Positions 30,416 through 43,008 of a stretch of DNA of 64,000 nt are shown in pieces (within the stretch, counting starts at the first letter, position 1; every line of letters begins with the position of its first letter). The stretch is from Lutjanus erythropterus (Eukaryota > Chordata > Actinopteri > Lutjaniformes > Lutjanidae): NCBI GenBank assembly GCA_020091685.1, contig CM034597.1:7388532-7452531 (forward strand), in the 5' to 3' direction. The position numbers were made by a program, and so were the translations under genes. The notes below the pieces were generated by a model that searched no databases, was not told where the DNA came from, and worked only from the letters and a program-made list of their open reading frames with translations.

Positions 30416-32200
30416 CTCAATAAAACAGTACATAAAAAGATTACAGTCGACCATCTGTAATTAAAACTACAAGCATAAATGTCATTATCTACAATATTGA
30501 ACTTTTATGTTATGATCCGTGCTTACATTTTAATGTTTATTTTATATTAGTTTTAAGTAGAAAGTTTTTCATTTTTTGTGTTTTTGCTCCAAAAGAGTTT
30601 GTATCTAAAGGCTACTTGGCCACACACAGCAGGAAATATAATAACATCATGCCAGCTTTACATTTAAGATTTCCTTTTCATTATTGCCACTCTTTTTCTA
30701 GATTGTATGTACTCATTTTCCAATACATTTTACTGTTTCACAGTTAGTGTATCCTCACCTAATGTTCTGTTTTAATGGCAAATACAAATAAAGGAAGCAG
30801 CATATTCTTCATGTGCTGTTCCTTCCATCCACAGGCAAGTTGTATTTTGCAAGATAGGTCTCTCACAAATTCAGCATTTAGAACTGACAGAACCACGTCG
30901 CTGCATCACACAGATTTGTACAAAGTGGCTTTCACCATAGTCTGACCATGTCGGACTCCACCCCCTGTATCAGATTTGACCCCACTCCTTTCTCGGTTTA
31001 TTACCCTAGTTGTAGGCATTCAGAGCCTCCAAACTCAACCCAGATAAACTGACCAAACTGGACCAGGTCCAAGGACTTCGCTCCCTTGACTTTTAAATTT
31101 TCAATGACAGGCGCCAGGCTGATGGTGTTAGCTAGCCATGTTTCAGAATTACAACTGTGTCCAGCAATCTGAATTTTAGGCCTTAAAATGTCTTCAAAAC
31201 TTTTTTGATGAGTGTTAAAAATAGATTGGATTATGAAGACTATTTCTATGAAGTTGCATTAACTTCAGTCTCTCTTTTAACTGCGTTTTTGGGAAAGATT
31301 TGTAAACCAAACCAGCATTGAACCAGTAATCACCAGTGCGTCCTGTGCAGCCTTGTCAGAATTTATCAGCGCACACTCTGGCTAGCGTGTGTTGTGATGT
31401 TTGAGCTAACATAGCTACTTCTTGAAGTAATAAGTTAAAAATGTTTCTGTTAATGTTACTTTTATCAAGTGCAAGCTGAGAGTTCTGGCTCAAGAGCAGC
31501 ACGTTTAGTGCTCAGTTTAAGCATGTTGAAAATAATTTGGATAAATTAATTTACTTTGCAAATAATTCTGGAACTGTAATTTTCCTTCATTTCCTTTCTA
31601 CTTTCTTTTGCCAGTATAGACGTGAAATAGATCTTGCATTAATAATGGTCCATTTTAACTTGTTGAAACATGAAGACCCCTGTACAAACACTATCAGTTG
31701 ATGAAGAATAATTTTGCAATCAAGTAAAATTACGTTAAAGCCATTTATTTTAGGAGAGGATGTTTTTAGCCAGGCTCACACCTTGTATCAGTCTAAGGAA
31801 GGCAGTTAGTTGGTCCATTGATCCACCACTCTGATCCAGACTGAAATATATTAACAACTATTTGTGATCATAGGGAATTGAGTGACTTTTCCTCTAATGC
31901 CACCACAAGGTTGTCATTTTTGTTTATTAGTGAAATGTCACATGTTTAATTTGTCTGTGACTGTAGACTCTTGTTTCTGTTGATTTATTCCTTGTTCATT
32001 TTGAAATGCAGACTAAAAATTGTACTTTTGTTGCCATCATGGTTGGAAGTGTTAATGTATGACTCATTGTCTGTTTAAAAATAGAGCCAATCATCATAAT
32101 CTAAGTATCACAATATTGAAGTAATGCAACTGGATTACATCCCGTTACTTATGGATTACCTCAGAATAAAATATGCTGAGATTATTTAGACCAACATAGT
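30416..32200. other. Intergenic, no gene seen
   Basis: AT-rich unique-looking sequence. No coding exon or RNA gene recognised. Confidence 0.4.
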
Positions 32201-32285
32201 GTTTTTAGGGCAATTATTTTCATCATTGATTAATCGGTCGATCATATTTTCAGTCAGTCAATTAGATGATGGTCCATGGTAAAGG
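32201..32285 (+). repeat. Family A fragment, left end
   Basis: AGGGCAATTATTTTCATCAT, TGATTAATCGGTCGATCAT and TGATGGTCCA correspond to the first 80 bp of family A. Confidence 0.55.
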
Positions 32286-32577
32286 CAAAGAAAAACAACA
32301 ATGGCTGAATTTTATTGTCATTTTTGCTTTTTACTGTGGTATCAATTTAGGTATCCAGAATCGTGGACATTCATTAGTGCTGGTGTCGAGCACTACATTT
32401 CTGGTATTGTGAAACCTGTCATAGTGGAGACGTAACCCAAAGTAAAAGTTGGATGGATACTTGCTATTGCCCTGTGTTTTTACTAAATCTTGTTTTTGTT
32501 GTGATAGTTAGATATTTCTTTCCTTGAAATGACAATCTATGGAACAGCAAATAGATTGTTCTTAGCGATTATTTACT

Positions 32578-33798
32578 GGAGTTGTTCCTGGTGACTAATT
32601 TATCTGTCAAATAAATGCAAAATTTAATTTAGACTAATCGACTAGTCTAACAGTAAGAAAACACTCAGAAAACAGTTAAAATTGAGCACAATTTATTAAT
32701 TTCTAATGTTAAACACTGTCCGACAAAAATACTGTGTGTATTAAGAGCCATTTGAAGATGTTAATCACCGTCAGCAATCGCCAAACCGTACACATTAACA
32801 TACAAAACATGACAACAACTCACTAAATGCTTCACCTTTTCACACCAAAGAGGATCACAGTGTCTGCAGGTAAATGGCCCAGAGTTAATGTTAGCTGCCA
32901 GCCTGACACACAGTGTGGCTAATGTTAGCAGTGCTAGTAGCAGCAGCAGCTGCTCTGCTTGCAGGTTTATGTCCGTGTCTGTGCTGAATGTGGTTACGTT
33001 TCTCCAGTGGAGTAAATATATATCAGCTTATTCTGTCACAGTCTACATTCCAAATTATTTCTGTTTCGTAGATTAAAACACTCCCAAACCACACTGGTTT
33101 TATGAGCCATCTGTCTGACTTTGCTGATATAAATATCCGAGGTTGCCTAGGCGATCAGGGCATATGCGCTGGGTGAGAGGGGCTGCCGTCTGACAGTGCT
33201 GCAGCTACAACTAGTGACGGGCCACTGAATAAAATCTTACAGGGGATTTCCACCAGATGCGGCTTTGTGATGTCGCGTGTGCGCCGTGGTTTTGTTCTGT
33301 CATACGAGTGACTGCGATTCCCACCAGCAGTGTTTCAGAAGCGTTTCAGCAGCAGAACATTTGCCCGTCTGATTATGTTTACTTGCTCTGATTTTGTTGA
33401 TTAAGTCCTCTTTCCTTGCTCTTTGTGCTTCTACCATGGATAAGAAGGCTACGTAGTTAAATAGTTTGTTTGATGTGGCATCCGTCAAAAATAGACTTGG
33501 TGCATATTCTCCGCAGAGCGCCAAGCCACTTTTGGGAAAAGTCTGAAACGCGCCACGGTGCTTCTGGTGGAAACACAAGCATTGTCTAGAATGGCCGCGA
33601 ACTGGCCCAAGTGCTGCAGTGCAGCCGTGACGAGGCGCTGCCGTGCCTGGTGGAAATTAAGAATTAGAGGCAGCAGATAACTGGCATTGTACATGAATGA
33701 AATATTGATAAACAGTTTAAATGACTAGTATTTCTGGTGCCGACTGGCAAGGGTGGGGACATTTAATCGTATTGTTGACTAATCTCATACATCCCTAT
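32578..33798 (+). mobile_element. hAT-like element, copy 2 of the nested 1.8-2.6 kb unit
   Basis: Same block order as 1821-2620. It ends ACATCCCTA, complementary to the TAGGGATGT that begins copy 1. It carries a single minisatellite unit (32885-32930) and a separate insertion at 33236-33660. Confidence 0.65.
33236..33662. mobile_element. Short DNA transposon nested in copy 2
   Basis: The ends GGATTTCCACCAGATGCGGC (33243-33262) and GCCGTGCCTGGTGGAAATT (33640-33658) are imperfect inverted repeats. This block is absent at the equivalent point of copy 1 (around 2520), so it inserted later. Its superfamily is not clear. Two 69-92-codon minus-strand frames inside it match nothing I recognise. Confidence 0.6.
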
Positions 33799-34064
33799 TA
33801 TTTACTGCCAATCTTCCCCAGCTACCTGCCACTTTATCCAGTTAGGGGACAGATAATAGCATTATTTGGCAGGGACTTGGTACCTGCGTGACTTGGTATC
33901 TGCGTGACTTGGTACCTGTGTAAATGTGTTGGATGTGTGGATAACACTCTTGGTTTAGGAATATGAAAAGTCCAATTTAGTTAGGTTTAAAATGTTTTTT
34001 ATTCTGTCTTTGTGCCCTTCAGAAGCACAACAGGGTGTCCTAACTTGTGTCCTGTCATTAACAG

Positions 34065-34190
34065 AAGCAAGATACCGGCATGTTCCAGCAGAGCAGCTTA
34101 CTTCTCAGCCTTCATGGAGCAGCTTTCTTGAACTACTCCCACATGAGCGCCAGCCAGAAGAAGACAGACAACAACATTCAGGGAGCCTAA
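34065..34190 (+). other. Orphan terminal-exon-like segment
   Basis: After a CATTAACAG acceptor, 41 codons are open to TAA 34188-34190. It begins KQDTGMFQQSSLLLSLHGA, giving a small hydrophobic segment, then a polar tail ending KKTDNNIQGA. It would be a plausible last exon of a small membrane protein, but I do not recognise it and no upstream exon was found. An overlapping frame is also open. Confidence 0.25.
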
Positions 34191-34834
34191 GCAACGCCTT
34201 GCTGTTGCTCTGAGGTAATAAAAACAAGACAGTTCTCATTTCTCAAAAGCAATGTATTAGCTTTTGACCCACCTGGCATGTGCAGTATCTTCAGCACTTA
34301 CCCACTGGTCAACACTCAAGTAGCTGCCCTTTCTTGCAACTGTAGAACAGTCAGTATTATAAACAAAGTGCTGTGTTTTTGAGAACACTTAAAGGCACAG
34401 AATAATCATCTTGTAATACTTCCTCAGACATCAGTAAAATGGCAAATACTTTAATCCTTCATTAATCATGTGGTGAACTAAAAATGGTTTCAACATGATC
34501 TAATAGTGAAATTACAATCTTACAATATTTACAATGAAAGTAACCGAAGTTGTTTCCAGTTGGTGGACAGTTTATTTACTTGGAACTCCCAGCAGCTTCT
34601 CAATTTCCTTGCAAAAGCATGCTAGAGTGTATGCCCCATGAACTAAAGCAAAAAAGTCAATAAAAAGGGTGCATGGGTTGAAGGTGCAAAACCTTGTAAC
34701 AGCAGAACCAGGAAGAGCGATCTTTCAAACAAGCAACACGTTGCTTAGTCTGTTAGCTGGCGCATGGAGCAGGTTAGGACATCTTCACTGAACCAGTCTA
34801 ATGTTCACTGGTTTGCATAACTTCCAGTCAGGAA

Positions 34835-35347
34835 TAGGGATGGAAGAAGATATCGATACACTTTGAGTATTGCAACATCATGTTCTGTGATACTGTATCG
34901 ATTCTCTAAAATGCTGTATTCTGATATTTTGATACATGCAAAGATTTGTGACAGTGCCTCATTTTGTGTTGTGTTTAAACCTCGACCACTAGACTTATCT
35001 ACGCAGCGTGCGTAACGTAGTGAATTTGCTGCTTGCGCACATCTCCCATCTGAGACCCGAGAGGACGGGAGGGGGGACGATATCGCCAGTCACCGATTGA
35101 TGGCTTGATGATGGTCGTTTGCAACATTTTAGCATATCGCCCAACTCTAATCTTTATAAAAAAAGTCAAGTTTTTCAAATTAGACTTTATACATATGATG
35201 GTGTGTTCTTTATACTATGACAGTTTGTCTAAAATTTGTATTGAAAGATAGCAATATATCACTTATATATTTTGCCAAATATTGAACTGCAACCTTTGTA
35301 TGATGATATGTATCGTGTTGCCAGATTGTTGCCAATACACAGCCCTA
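34835..35347 (+). repeat. Dispersed family G copy
   Basis: Starts TAGGGATGGAAGAAGATATC and ends GTTGCCAATACACAGCCCTA, with GTATCGTGTTGCCAGATTG near the right end. It has a GC-rich interruption at about 35000-35080. Confidence 0.65.
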
Positions 35348-35569
35348 ATTAGGCAGCAGTGTTAGACTGTTGGACCACCAAGACCTTGTTACAGATGGCT
35401 TTGTTATATTTCCTAAATAACGGCTGTCTGTGCCTTTACTGAATATACTGAGAAACTGGTTCTTACAGGTGCTGGAAATCCTTGAAAATGCTTGAATTTT
35501 AATGTAGTGTTTTCAAGGTTAGACAAGTGTTTGGATTGTTGATCCAACTGCTTGAAATTGTAATTGCAT

Positions 35570-35850
35570 TACTTTCAGAATTTAAGCTGAAATCAGAGAA
35601 TATGGACCTCTTTTTTTTCTTTAAAAAATTATTCAAAATGATGTCAGAACCTGTAACATTTATTTTCTTTGTCGACTAATCAGAGTGCAAAAGGCATCTA
35701 AAAATGTCTTATTTTGTCCACAACCCAAAGATATTCAGTTTACTGTAAGAAAGGAATAAAGAAACCACAAAATATTCACACTTTTTTCATGTTTTTTTCC
35801 TTAAAAAAAATACTCGCACTGACTAATCAGTTATCAAACGCCAAATCTAC
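35570..35850 (+). repeat. Family A, rearranged copy
   Basis: Contains CCCAAAGATATTCAGTTTAC, AAGAAACCACAAAATATTCA and, earlier, AAGCTGAAATCAGAGAAT, so family segments are in changed order. Confidence 0.6.
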
Positions 35851-36399
35851 TTACAGACGGGTGTCAAATCTTGAAATGTGAAATTTTGTTTTCCTTTAAT
35901 TTGTCATTCCTTTGTAGAATTCTGTCTTGAAACATAAATCACCTGACTTAAACATTTTGAGCATGTATATGTATATAAATGTCATTTACCACAGCTGTAA
36001 AGTGCTGGAAAACCTTGAAATTGCACCTTGAAAATGCGGGTTGTGCTTCAAGTGTGGTTTGACAACCATCTACTTCATTGTGATTCTGGGTTATTCTGTT
36101 GTAACTGCTGTTGATCCAGACTGACTTTAAGATGTCTTCCTCTAAAAAGGAGCAATTACTAACATTTCAGAGCCACAGAGAATATCTCATTAAAATGTGT
36201 AGATGTTGCTTTAAATTCATTGGAGCATCAGGTGATTATGTTTGTTACACTGGTTTGGTTTGATGCCTCTGTTGATCTGGGATGACGTTGTTGAACTGGT
36301 AACAAAAGGTATTTTGTAGTGTGGATGAAGATGCAGCATGTGACTGTATTCTCTAGGTCTTAGTGGCTGCGTTTGTCACTTTGTGCTGTTATTCGGGCT
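35851..36399. other. Intergenic, no gene seen
   Basis: No feature supported. Confidence 0.4.
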
Positions 36400-37175
36400 C
36401 GCTGTCGATGCACCATAGTCAGTTGGAAGAGGGTTTTTGCAGGGAGGCAACATTATTAACAGTTAATCATGGAGTGAAGTTGTCAGCGGGGGTGGCTGCA
36501 GTTTTCATAATGGCCTAATTTCTAGCAATCGCAGACTAATTATCTGCATTTGCAATTGTTGTGAATTCTCTTTGTGACTATGCGGGAACTTTTAATATAG
36601 AGTTTATAGTCCAGGGATGAGTTGTTGGGTTATGTGTTTGCAAAACACCACAGGGCATAACTGCACCATAAAGCTGTGACATAACTGCAGCATAATTAAG
36701 AAAGTAAATTCTTAATAATAGAAGCCTGTTTTGTGCCAATATAACAACTGTACAATCAGGCATGGTGTAGTTGTGGAAGAAATACAAATTAACAGCAGTT
36801 TGTATAAAAGAAATCAATTAATTTTTACTACATATTAATAAATAGGTAATATTATTATATATGTTATGTATATTAAAGTAACTTCCTACACCAAAGTATT
36901 TAACAGCTAATTAACTCCATGAACATAATATGTCTAATTAGTGCAGCCGAGCCACTTATGAAATAAAATTTTATGTGTGTGTTTCACAGGCTGAGAGGGA
37001 AGCAATGGAGGTCTAAAATACAGTAAGCTAATTACTTTAAACTCCTTTTCATTTCTGAAATTTGGAGCATTATTAAATTATCTTGAAGTATTATCAGTGT
37101 GAAAATGGCAACCATTCTGCCTTCTTTGGCAAATGAAAGCTGCCACTTTTGAAATGCATTTTCATACCCTAATTA
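36400..37175. promoter_or_regulatory. Candidate conserved noncoding element cluster
   Basis: Repeat-free with many TAATTA/CTAATTAG-type words (GACTAATTATCTGCATTTGC, TATGTCTAATTAGTGCAG, ATTAATCATAATCAG). Enhancer-like texture; inference. Confidence 0.3.
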
Positions 37176-38300
37176 ATCATAATCAGTAAGAAGGTGTATC
37201 TTAGTCGAGTCGATGAGATGCTGAAGAAATTCACATTGTTTTGTCATTATTTTCTGTATGATATTTGGATCCTAATTAGTTCAAATCAGTATGTACACTA
37301 GGTGTCCTGAGGTTGGTATATTATGGAGATCTAATTGCAGTATCTAATGGAGTATATGAGTTTGAATATTTGGTAGTTTTAGAAATCGACTGACACTTGT
37401 TTTAAAATGCACATGTGCAAGATCAGCTTGTGCAAAGTGCTGCCTCTTGCTGAGAACATGCAGTTGTACTTAATCCAGTGAGGTGAGAGCAATGGCTTAT
37501 GACTGTCGTCTGCAGCTTTCCCACAGGAAATAAGTGGAGACTTTGTTATACATTTTAATATTAATTTTGAATTCATTTTTATGGTGGATTGTTGGTGTCT
37601 GTCTCTGCAACATCACTGGATTCCTGGACTGTTTTCTAAATGTGACGCAGTATTGCACCTGAAATTTGTTTCCTGATTCTATCTTGAAGCAGGTGTGGAG
37701 TGGGGTGTGTGTCGTAACACATGTTGAACATCAGCACTGTTCACTTGGTTTGCAGTCATTTTGGCTTCATGAAGCAGTGTAGTAAATGTCTGACAGTGTA
37801 AGATGGGGCAGAGGGGAGAAAGCAAAAATTAGAGGCTGGAGTTAATTATATCATTAGAGATGGGAAAGAAAGGTGATTGATAATTAACAATTAAAATAAT
37901 CTGATGTAAAGTCAACAATATCATTTGTAAGTGCTCATATTTCAAGATTATAAAAGCCACTATTGTAATGACAGGAAGATATAATGTTGAATAATCTTTT
38001 TGAATCTACAAGGAGCATTTATTTTATGGACAGAGAGCTTCACTTTCCAACACAATGTAAGGTAGGTTAATGTGTATCCGTTCATAAATCATTTAGTATG
38101 ATTACAGCTGTTATACTGTAGTATCAATCAATTGTTGTTACACCACACACAGGTGATGCATAAGTGAGGTTATTATTGTTAGGAGGTTATTATTAACACA
38201 TACATGGATAAGAACTTTAAAAAGTCCTTATATCTGCTTATAACTACATAACAGTGTTATTATAAACCATTTAAGAATTTAAATGCCAATTATGAGGGTT
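37176..38300. other. Intergenic, possible further noncoding elements
   Basis: Mostly repeat-free, AT-rich; words such as GATCCTAATTAGTTC (37268) continue the pattern of the preceding cluster. No coding content. Confidence 0.35.
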
Positions 38301-38302
38301 AA

Positions 38303-38650
38303 AGGTCCAGTGTGTAAGATTTATGAGGGTTTATTGGCAGAATATCGCAGAAATGGAATATAATTAGTATGTTTTCATTAGTGAAGATAAGAATCGTTGT
38401 GTTTTTTCGTTACCTTAGAATTTTATAAAAGTTACAACGGGGTCGTGGGCCCTCATCCACGGAGATCGTCATGTCACACCACCATGTTTCTACAGTAGCC
38501 CAGAATGGACAAGCCAAACACTGGCTCTAGATATGGCCTTTCACATTTTTTTGGCTTTCACTGGCGTTCTCCTACATGAAGGGGAGGGTGAGGCAAGGTG
38601 TTGACAATCTACATGCTCACCACTAGATACCACTAAATTCTACACAAAAC
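38303..38650 (+). repeat. Dispersed family C copy
   Basis: Starts AGGTCCAGTGTGTAAGATTT and ends CACTAAATTCTACACAAAAC; the start and end words are roughly inverse (GTGTGTAAGATTTA versus TAAATTCTACACA). A well-known type of abundant teleost repeat, named here only by letter. Confidence 0.7.
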
Positions 38651-38814
38651 AGAGCCTTAACAGGTGTCATGGAGAATATATTGATGATCGTAATGACAAG
38701 TGAACAGACTCCATCAGCTGAGGAAGATCAAGAGATGTGAACATGAAACAGACAGATGAGGTTCAGTTAGCTTTCCACAGAAACAGACTCCAGAGGGCGA
38801 CTTTGTGCTTTTAT

Positions 38815-38970
38815 AGTACATTTCAGAGCCTGTACTTTTTTACTTTTACTTGAGGGAAGATGTTGAATCAGAGCTTCTACTTAAACTGGAGTCTTTTTTT
38901 ACACAGGTATCTGTACTCCTACTTTAGTACAGAATGTGTGTACTTTTGCCATCTCTGTCTGAAACAGTCC
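38815..38970 (-). repeat. Family E/F-type repeat, inverted
   Basis: TACTTTTACTTGAGGG, CTGTACTCCTACTTTAG and TGTGTACTTTTGCCATCTCT resemble the inverse of the teleost repeats that read GAGATGGCAAAAGTACACAC. Confidence 0.5.
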
Positions 38971-39184
38971 TAAAATACCTTCATGAAGAACTGAAGTTTG
39001 ACCACAGTGTCGTCACCATCAACAAAGAAAGACACACATTGACACTAACACACACCTGATAAACACACCTCCTGCAAAGCAATGAATGGAGCGCCGTGTG
39101 CATGTCAACCACTGATGACTCAGCTCTCAAAGTGGCTTGTACATCCTTGTGTCTTTGATATTAGTGTTAAATTATTGAAGCTTA

Positions 39185-39640
39185 TGCAGCCAGTGTTTGC
39201 TTTAGGTTCAGGGAGTGATTGAGCCACAGCGGGGGGGCGGCCTCATTTCACTCATTGATCTTTTTGCCCCTTTCGGCCCCTACATGTCCTCTTTTCACCT
39301 CACTTTCACTTCAGTGGCAACCGTTTCTTGTTTTTCACTTGTTTTTTCGTCTGTGGTCGGTAATGCAAAGGCGACATACGTTTTGTCTGAAATGTTCAGT
39401 GTTGCTCGTCCTGTATTTCTCCAAATATAATTAGTTATTTGAAACACTATTCAGCAGATCTTTCACACCTATGTTTTCATCACTTTTTTATTGTGTTTGT
39501 GACAATGACTTACATTTGTGAAAAGGTGTAGATCCCATTTTGCACGCTTGGGACTACAGTGGACTCGGCTGCACTGTTCGCAGCGTCTTTTCTTCTTCCT
39601 CTATCTCTCATTTGCTTTATCTCTGTCTCTCTCTCCCTTT
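39185..39640. other. Intergenic with overlapping short open frames
   Basis: Two overlapping plus-strand frames (39215-39430 and 39219-39434) are T/C-rich with hydrophobic composition and no recognisable family. Not called as genes. Confidence 0.35.
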
Positions 39641-40805
39641 TTTCCCCCCTCACATTCTTTCCTTCAGAGAAAAGAGGGCTACGCATTAATGAGTCAATGC
39701 GGAGCTGTATTATGTTTAATTAGGTAGTTTATATAATGAGGTGTTCATTTCTGATGGAGGGACATGCTGTGAGCAGCACATCTGCAAGAATAACTCAGGC
39801 AATCAGCGGCATGAGGACCCATGGAACTGCAAATGAGACTTACTTACTCAGAAATGAATTATGTCTCAGTGCCTTTCCCAAAGCCCATTAATTAAATCCA
39901 CTGGCATCAAGGTCTTTTTCTTAATTTCATGTACCATTAGCATAATAAACACAATTTGAGTTAGCACAATGTGATCAGTTTAATGGATGCTATTTATTTT
40001 ACTTTATTATTTAAAGCTCTGGTAATGGGGGGAGAAACATAAATATATCTCTATGGCTCCCTCTATGAAAAACTCCCATCAGGCCCTGGCGTCGACACAG
40101 ATGCTCGTTTCAGTGGCCCCATACATTTGGAGAGCTGCTGCTGCCCTTATGAGTGCGCCGAGTGGAAAGGTGGTGCATGGCTATAATTTTAGGGCACTAG
40201 ACTGCGGTTCAGTGTAAACCCAGGCCAGGTTTCACATTCATTAAAAATGGGCCCGGGGTCTTATATGTCACAATCTCCTTACTCATAATGTTTTGGTGTT
40301 CCGAGGTGTACTGTATTCCAGCGTATTTTTTCTGTTAAGGGAGAAGAGAATTAGGATTTGGAGGCATTTACACACACGGGCTATTTGAGGTGTAAGTGCA
40401 ATCCGTAGCGGCAGGAATCCGTGCACCTTCATTAAAACAATACAAGGACTTAATGTATGGTAGTGAATTTGTTCTGACCTTAAAGCGATACCCTAGAGGT
40501 GAGATATGATTAGCGTTATTGTTGAGGACAGGTACATCATTATCTCAATGTACCTCGGCCATTGCCAAGTTCCACAGCCATGCTCCATCCTCTGACTCCA
40601 GCACAAGACATAATCTCTTCTCAGGAGCAGAAATGCACTTAATCATCTACTCAAGTTTCAGGGACTGCCCCCGAGTGCTCTCCGTCTAGTAGAACTACGA
40701 AAACTGCTCGGCAGAAATCCGCAGCAATGTTTTAAGTTCCCAAATTAATTGCCTAATGGATTAGGAGGTATGGAGTGTCCTACTTTACTGGGATGGAGCA
40801 ATAAT
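39641..40805. promoter_or_regulatory. Long candidate conserved noncoding block
   Basis: More than 1.1 kb without any of the dispersed families, of even base composition, rich in words such as CATTAATGAGTC, CCCATTAATTAAATCC, TTTAATTAGGTAG, CCATTAGCATAATAAAC and AATTAATTGCCTAATGGAT. No long frame on either strand. The strongest enhancer-like block in the window, by texture alone. Confidence 0.4.
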
Positions 40806-41149
40806 TTAAATTGTGCCAGGTGAGGACAAGGAGAAGTTGTATTCCGGGAGAATGTATTTTATTTCTTCAGACGGAATACATCTTTTATTGCCCCAAATAC
40901 TGTGAAGCCTCCTCCCCCACCCTCATTGGCATTCAGGGGTTCATTAGACAGTCTAGTACCTCGGAAAGAGAATTACAAGCAATAGTTTCTTGCTGCTTAC
41001 ATACATGGCCAGACATGAAGGTGTTCAGACAGGCAGACGTTGACTCTTACATACTTAAAATTACCAAAAAAAAAAAGTGTCTCATACATGCCAGATACAG
41101 CGTGGCAAGATGCAAAGAAAGGGTGGTATTTTAACAGAAGGAGAGTCTT

Positions 41150-41450
41150 AAAAATAGACACTCATTTTGGACAATCTAAATGACCAATAGTCAGCCCGTT
41201 ACTTTGGCATACCTCATCGTAATGGACATTAAAGTGGAGTGATTGAAGGAGAATGGCTCCATGTGTCAAGTGTTGAGTGAAAAACACATGACACCAAAAC
41301 CCATTAGTGTCCTCTGGAGAGACAATACCCAGAACTGTCCCTCCTCCTCCTCCTCCTCCTCCTCCTCCTCACTCCAGACTCAGGGTGCTCTTTGTGACAA
41401 AAGACACTCTTTCTGCTACAGATAAAAGGCCTCACGATTAGCCCAGGGGT
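41150..41450. promoter_or_regulatory. Candidate conserved noncoding element
   Basis: Unique, repeat-free stretch continuing the preceding block. It contains a (TCC)n run at 41338-41370. Confidence 0.28.
41338..41370. repeat. (TCC)n microsatellite
   Basis: About eleven TCC units. Confidence 0.9.
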
Positions 41451-41934
41451 TGAACTGTGCTCCATTCCAGTTTCACTTTTTTTTTTTGTAAAATGAGAAC
41501 TTGAAATGATGTCAAAGTGTGGTGTAATGAAAGTGGGTGTTTTTTCTATAATAGATCTCAGGAAATCATCCAATTATCTTTTCGCTGAAAGAAAATTTTT
41601 ATTGGAAATAGTCAGAGATGGTTTTTCTTGATGTTTATTGCATGAACTTAGAAAGGCAGTTCTTTTAAAAGTAAATTCCACTTAGATTATCATATTACTA
41701 CTGATAATCATTATGGGTGACTGGAATCTGTCCATCTTTCTATCTGTCTGTCAAATTCCGCATCAAGACCAAAGCTAAATAAAAAGTTAACAATGAAAAC
41801 AAAGATATAATCATGATTTTAATAAGGATCTATGGTTTAGGTACTGTTTTAATTCAAAGTCTTATTCAGTGACCTGCGTACATCAGCAGAATCACACCTT
41901 GTACACCTTGACAAATTAAATGAATCATCTCCTG

Positions 41935-42480
41935 CCATAGTTCCCAACCCTCACAATTTTCCCTGTGTCTCATGATTTATGGCAAATTTTCACACCTTTT
42001 TTTTTTCCTTTTCGCTATCACAACCTGTCTCCGACACTGTGCAGCTTATATAAGTCCTACAATTCTTAAGATCCACTGTTTCTCCATGAACAACAACACA
42101 GCTACACCAAACCGGGCTCTCTGGAAAGTTTCTTCAGGACAGTTTAAAGGAAAGGGACGTGCATTTTGTAAACTCTGCCGCATCAATTTTCTATTAGAGA
42201 AATTTAAACGAATGAAAGAAAACTGATGAATGTTTGTTTATGCCAGAGATTTACTGAGATTCATGCCAGAGTGACAAGTCATTCTGTATCTTTTCCAGAA
42301 AATTAAAAGAAAATATAAAAATGCTGTTGTAGTGCATAAATTTTCTTATTTTCATTCTTAAAAAGTCACTAAAATGTAGGAAACAAAGTCTCTGAAACTC
42401 TCTCAATTTAGAGTTGTTACTGTCTGAGCTTGGAATATCCCTGTGCTTTGTCAACCCAGGTGTCAGAACAGTCGGTCACA
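41935..42480 (+). repeat. Dispersed family H copy 1
   Basis: Homologous to the inverse complement of 48945-49350: CGACACTGTGCAG, GATCCACTGTTTC, AACAACACAGCTACACCAAA, TCTGTATC..TTCCAGAAAATTAAAA, GGAAACAAAGTCTCTGAAACTC. Both copies begin with a phrase about ACAATTTTCCC / GGGAGAAATACGGG. Confidence 0.7.
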
Positions 42481-42649
42481 GGTCCGACCAAATAATTTTT
42501 CCTCATTCACAAACTTTTCACTCACTCATGGAGCCAAACACATATGTGAGCATAGAGTCTGGCTGTTATTAAGGAGAGCAGCACACTGCCACACATAGCA
42601 GGCTGAGGTGGAAAACACACAGGAGAGTTCATTAAAGAAAGGCCGAGTA

Positions 42650-43008
42650 CGGCTACACAATTAATCACAATATTAGTTAAATCACAACACGGCAAAGTGC
42701 TATATCCAAAATGCAGAACCAGAACCAAATTCAATTTTTTGAAAAAAGGAGAAATGTATGAAAAAGGAGTATTATAATGAAGTGCTGTAGTTCTGTGTAG
42801 GTGCCCTGGCTTAAAAAAACTTGTTCTTCAGATGAAAGAAATCATGTTTGTTTGGAACAGACACCAACTAATAAGACATCATCATGTTTTTACTTTCATT
42901 TTTCCAGTAAAAATGCAAATTTTAATGCAAAAATGATCATTTCTTCTAATCATATCACAGTCATAATAATAATAATATGACTATATATAACCATGTTGTG
43001 CAGCCCTA
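42650..43008 (+). repeat. Dispersed family B copy, longest
   Basis: Starts ACGGCTACACAATTAATCAC and ends TGTTGTGCAGCCCTAAT, with CAGAACCAGAACCAAAT and ATTATAATGAAGTGCTGTAG inside. Confidence 0.7.

Noticed and set aside
32888..33076. A 62-codon frame homologous to one at 2271-2480
   Set aside because: Both lie in the duplicated nested element; they start in the minisatellite unit and read serine runs from AGC repeats. Shared because the DNA is shared, not as a gene.
33300..33694. Minus-strand frames of 92 and 69 codons as a possible transposase piece
   Set aside because: They lie inside a 0.42-kb inverted-end element too short for a transposase; no catalytic motif visible.
39215..39434. Two overlapping 71-codon plus-strand frames
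   Set aside because: Neither has splice borders or a recognisable motif, and they overlap in different frames.
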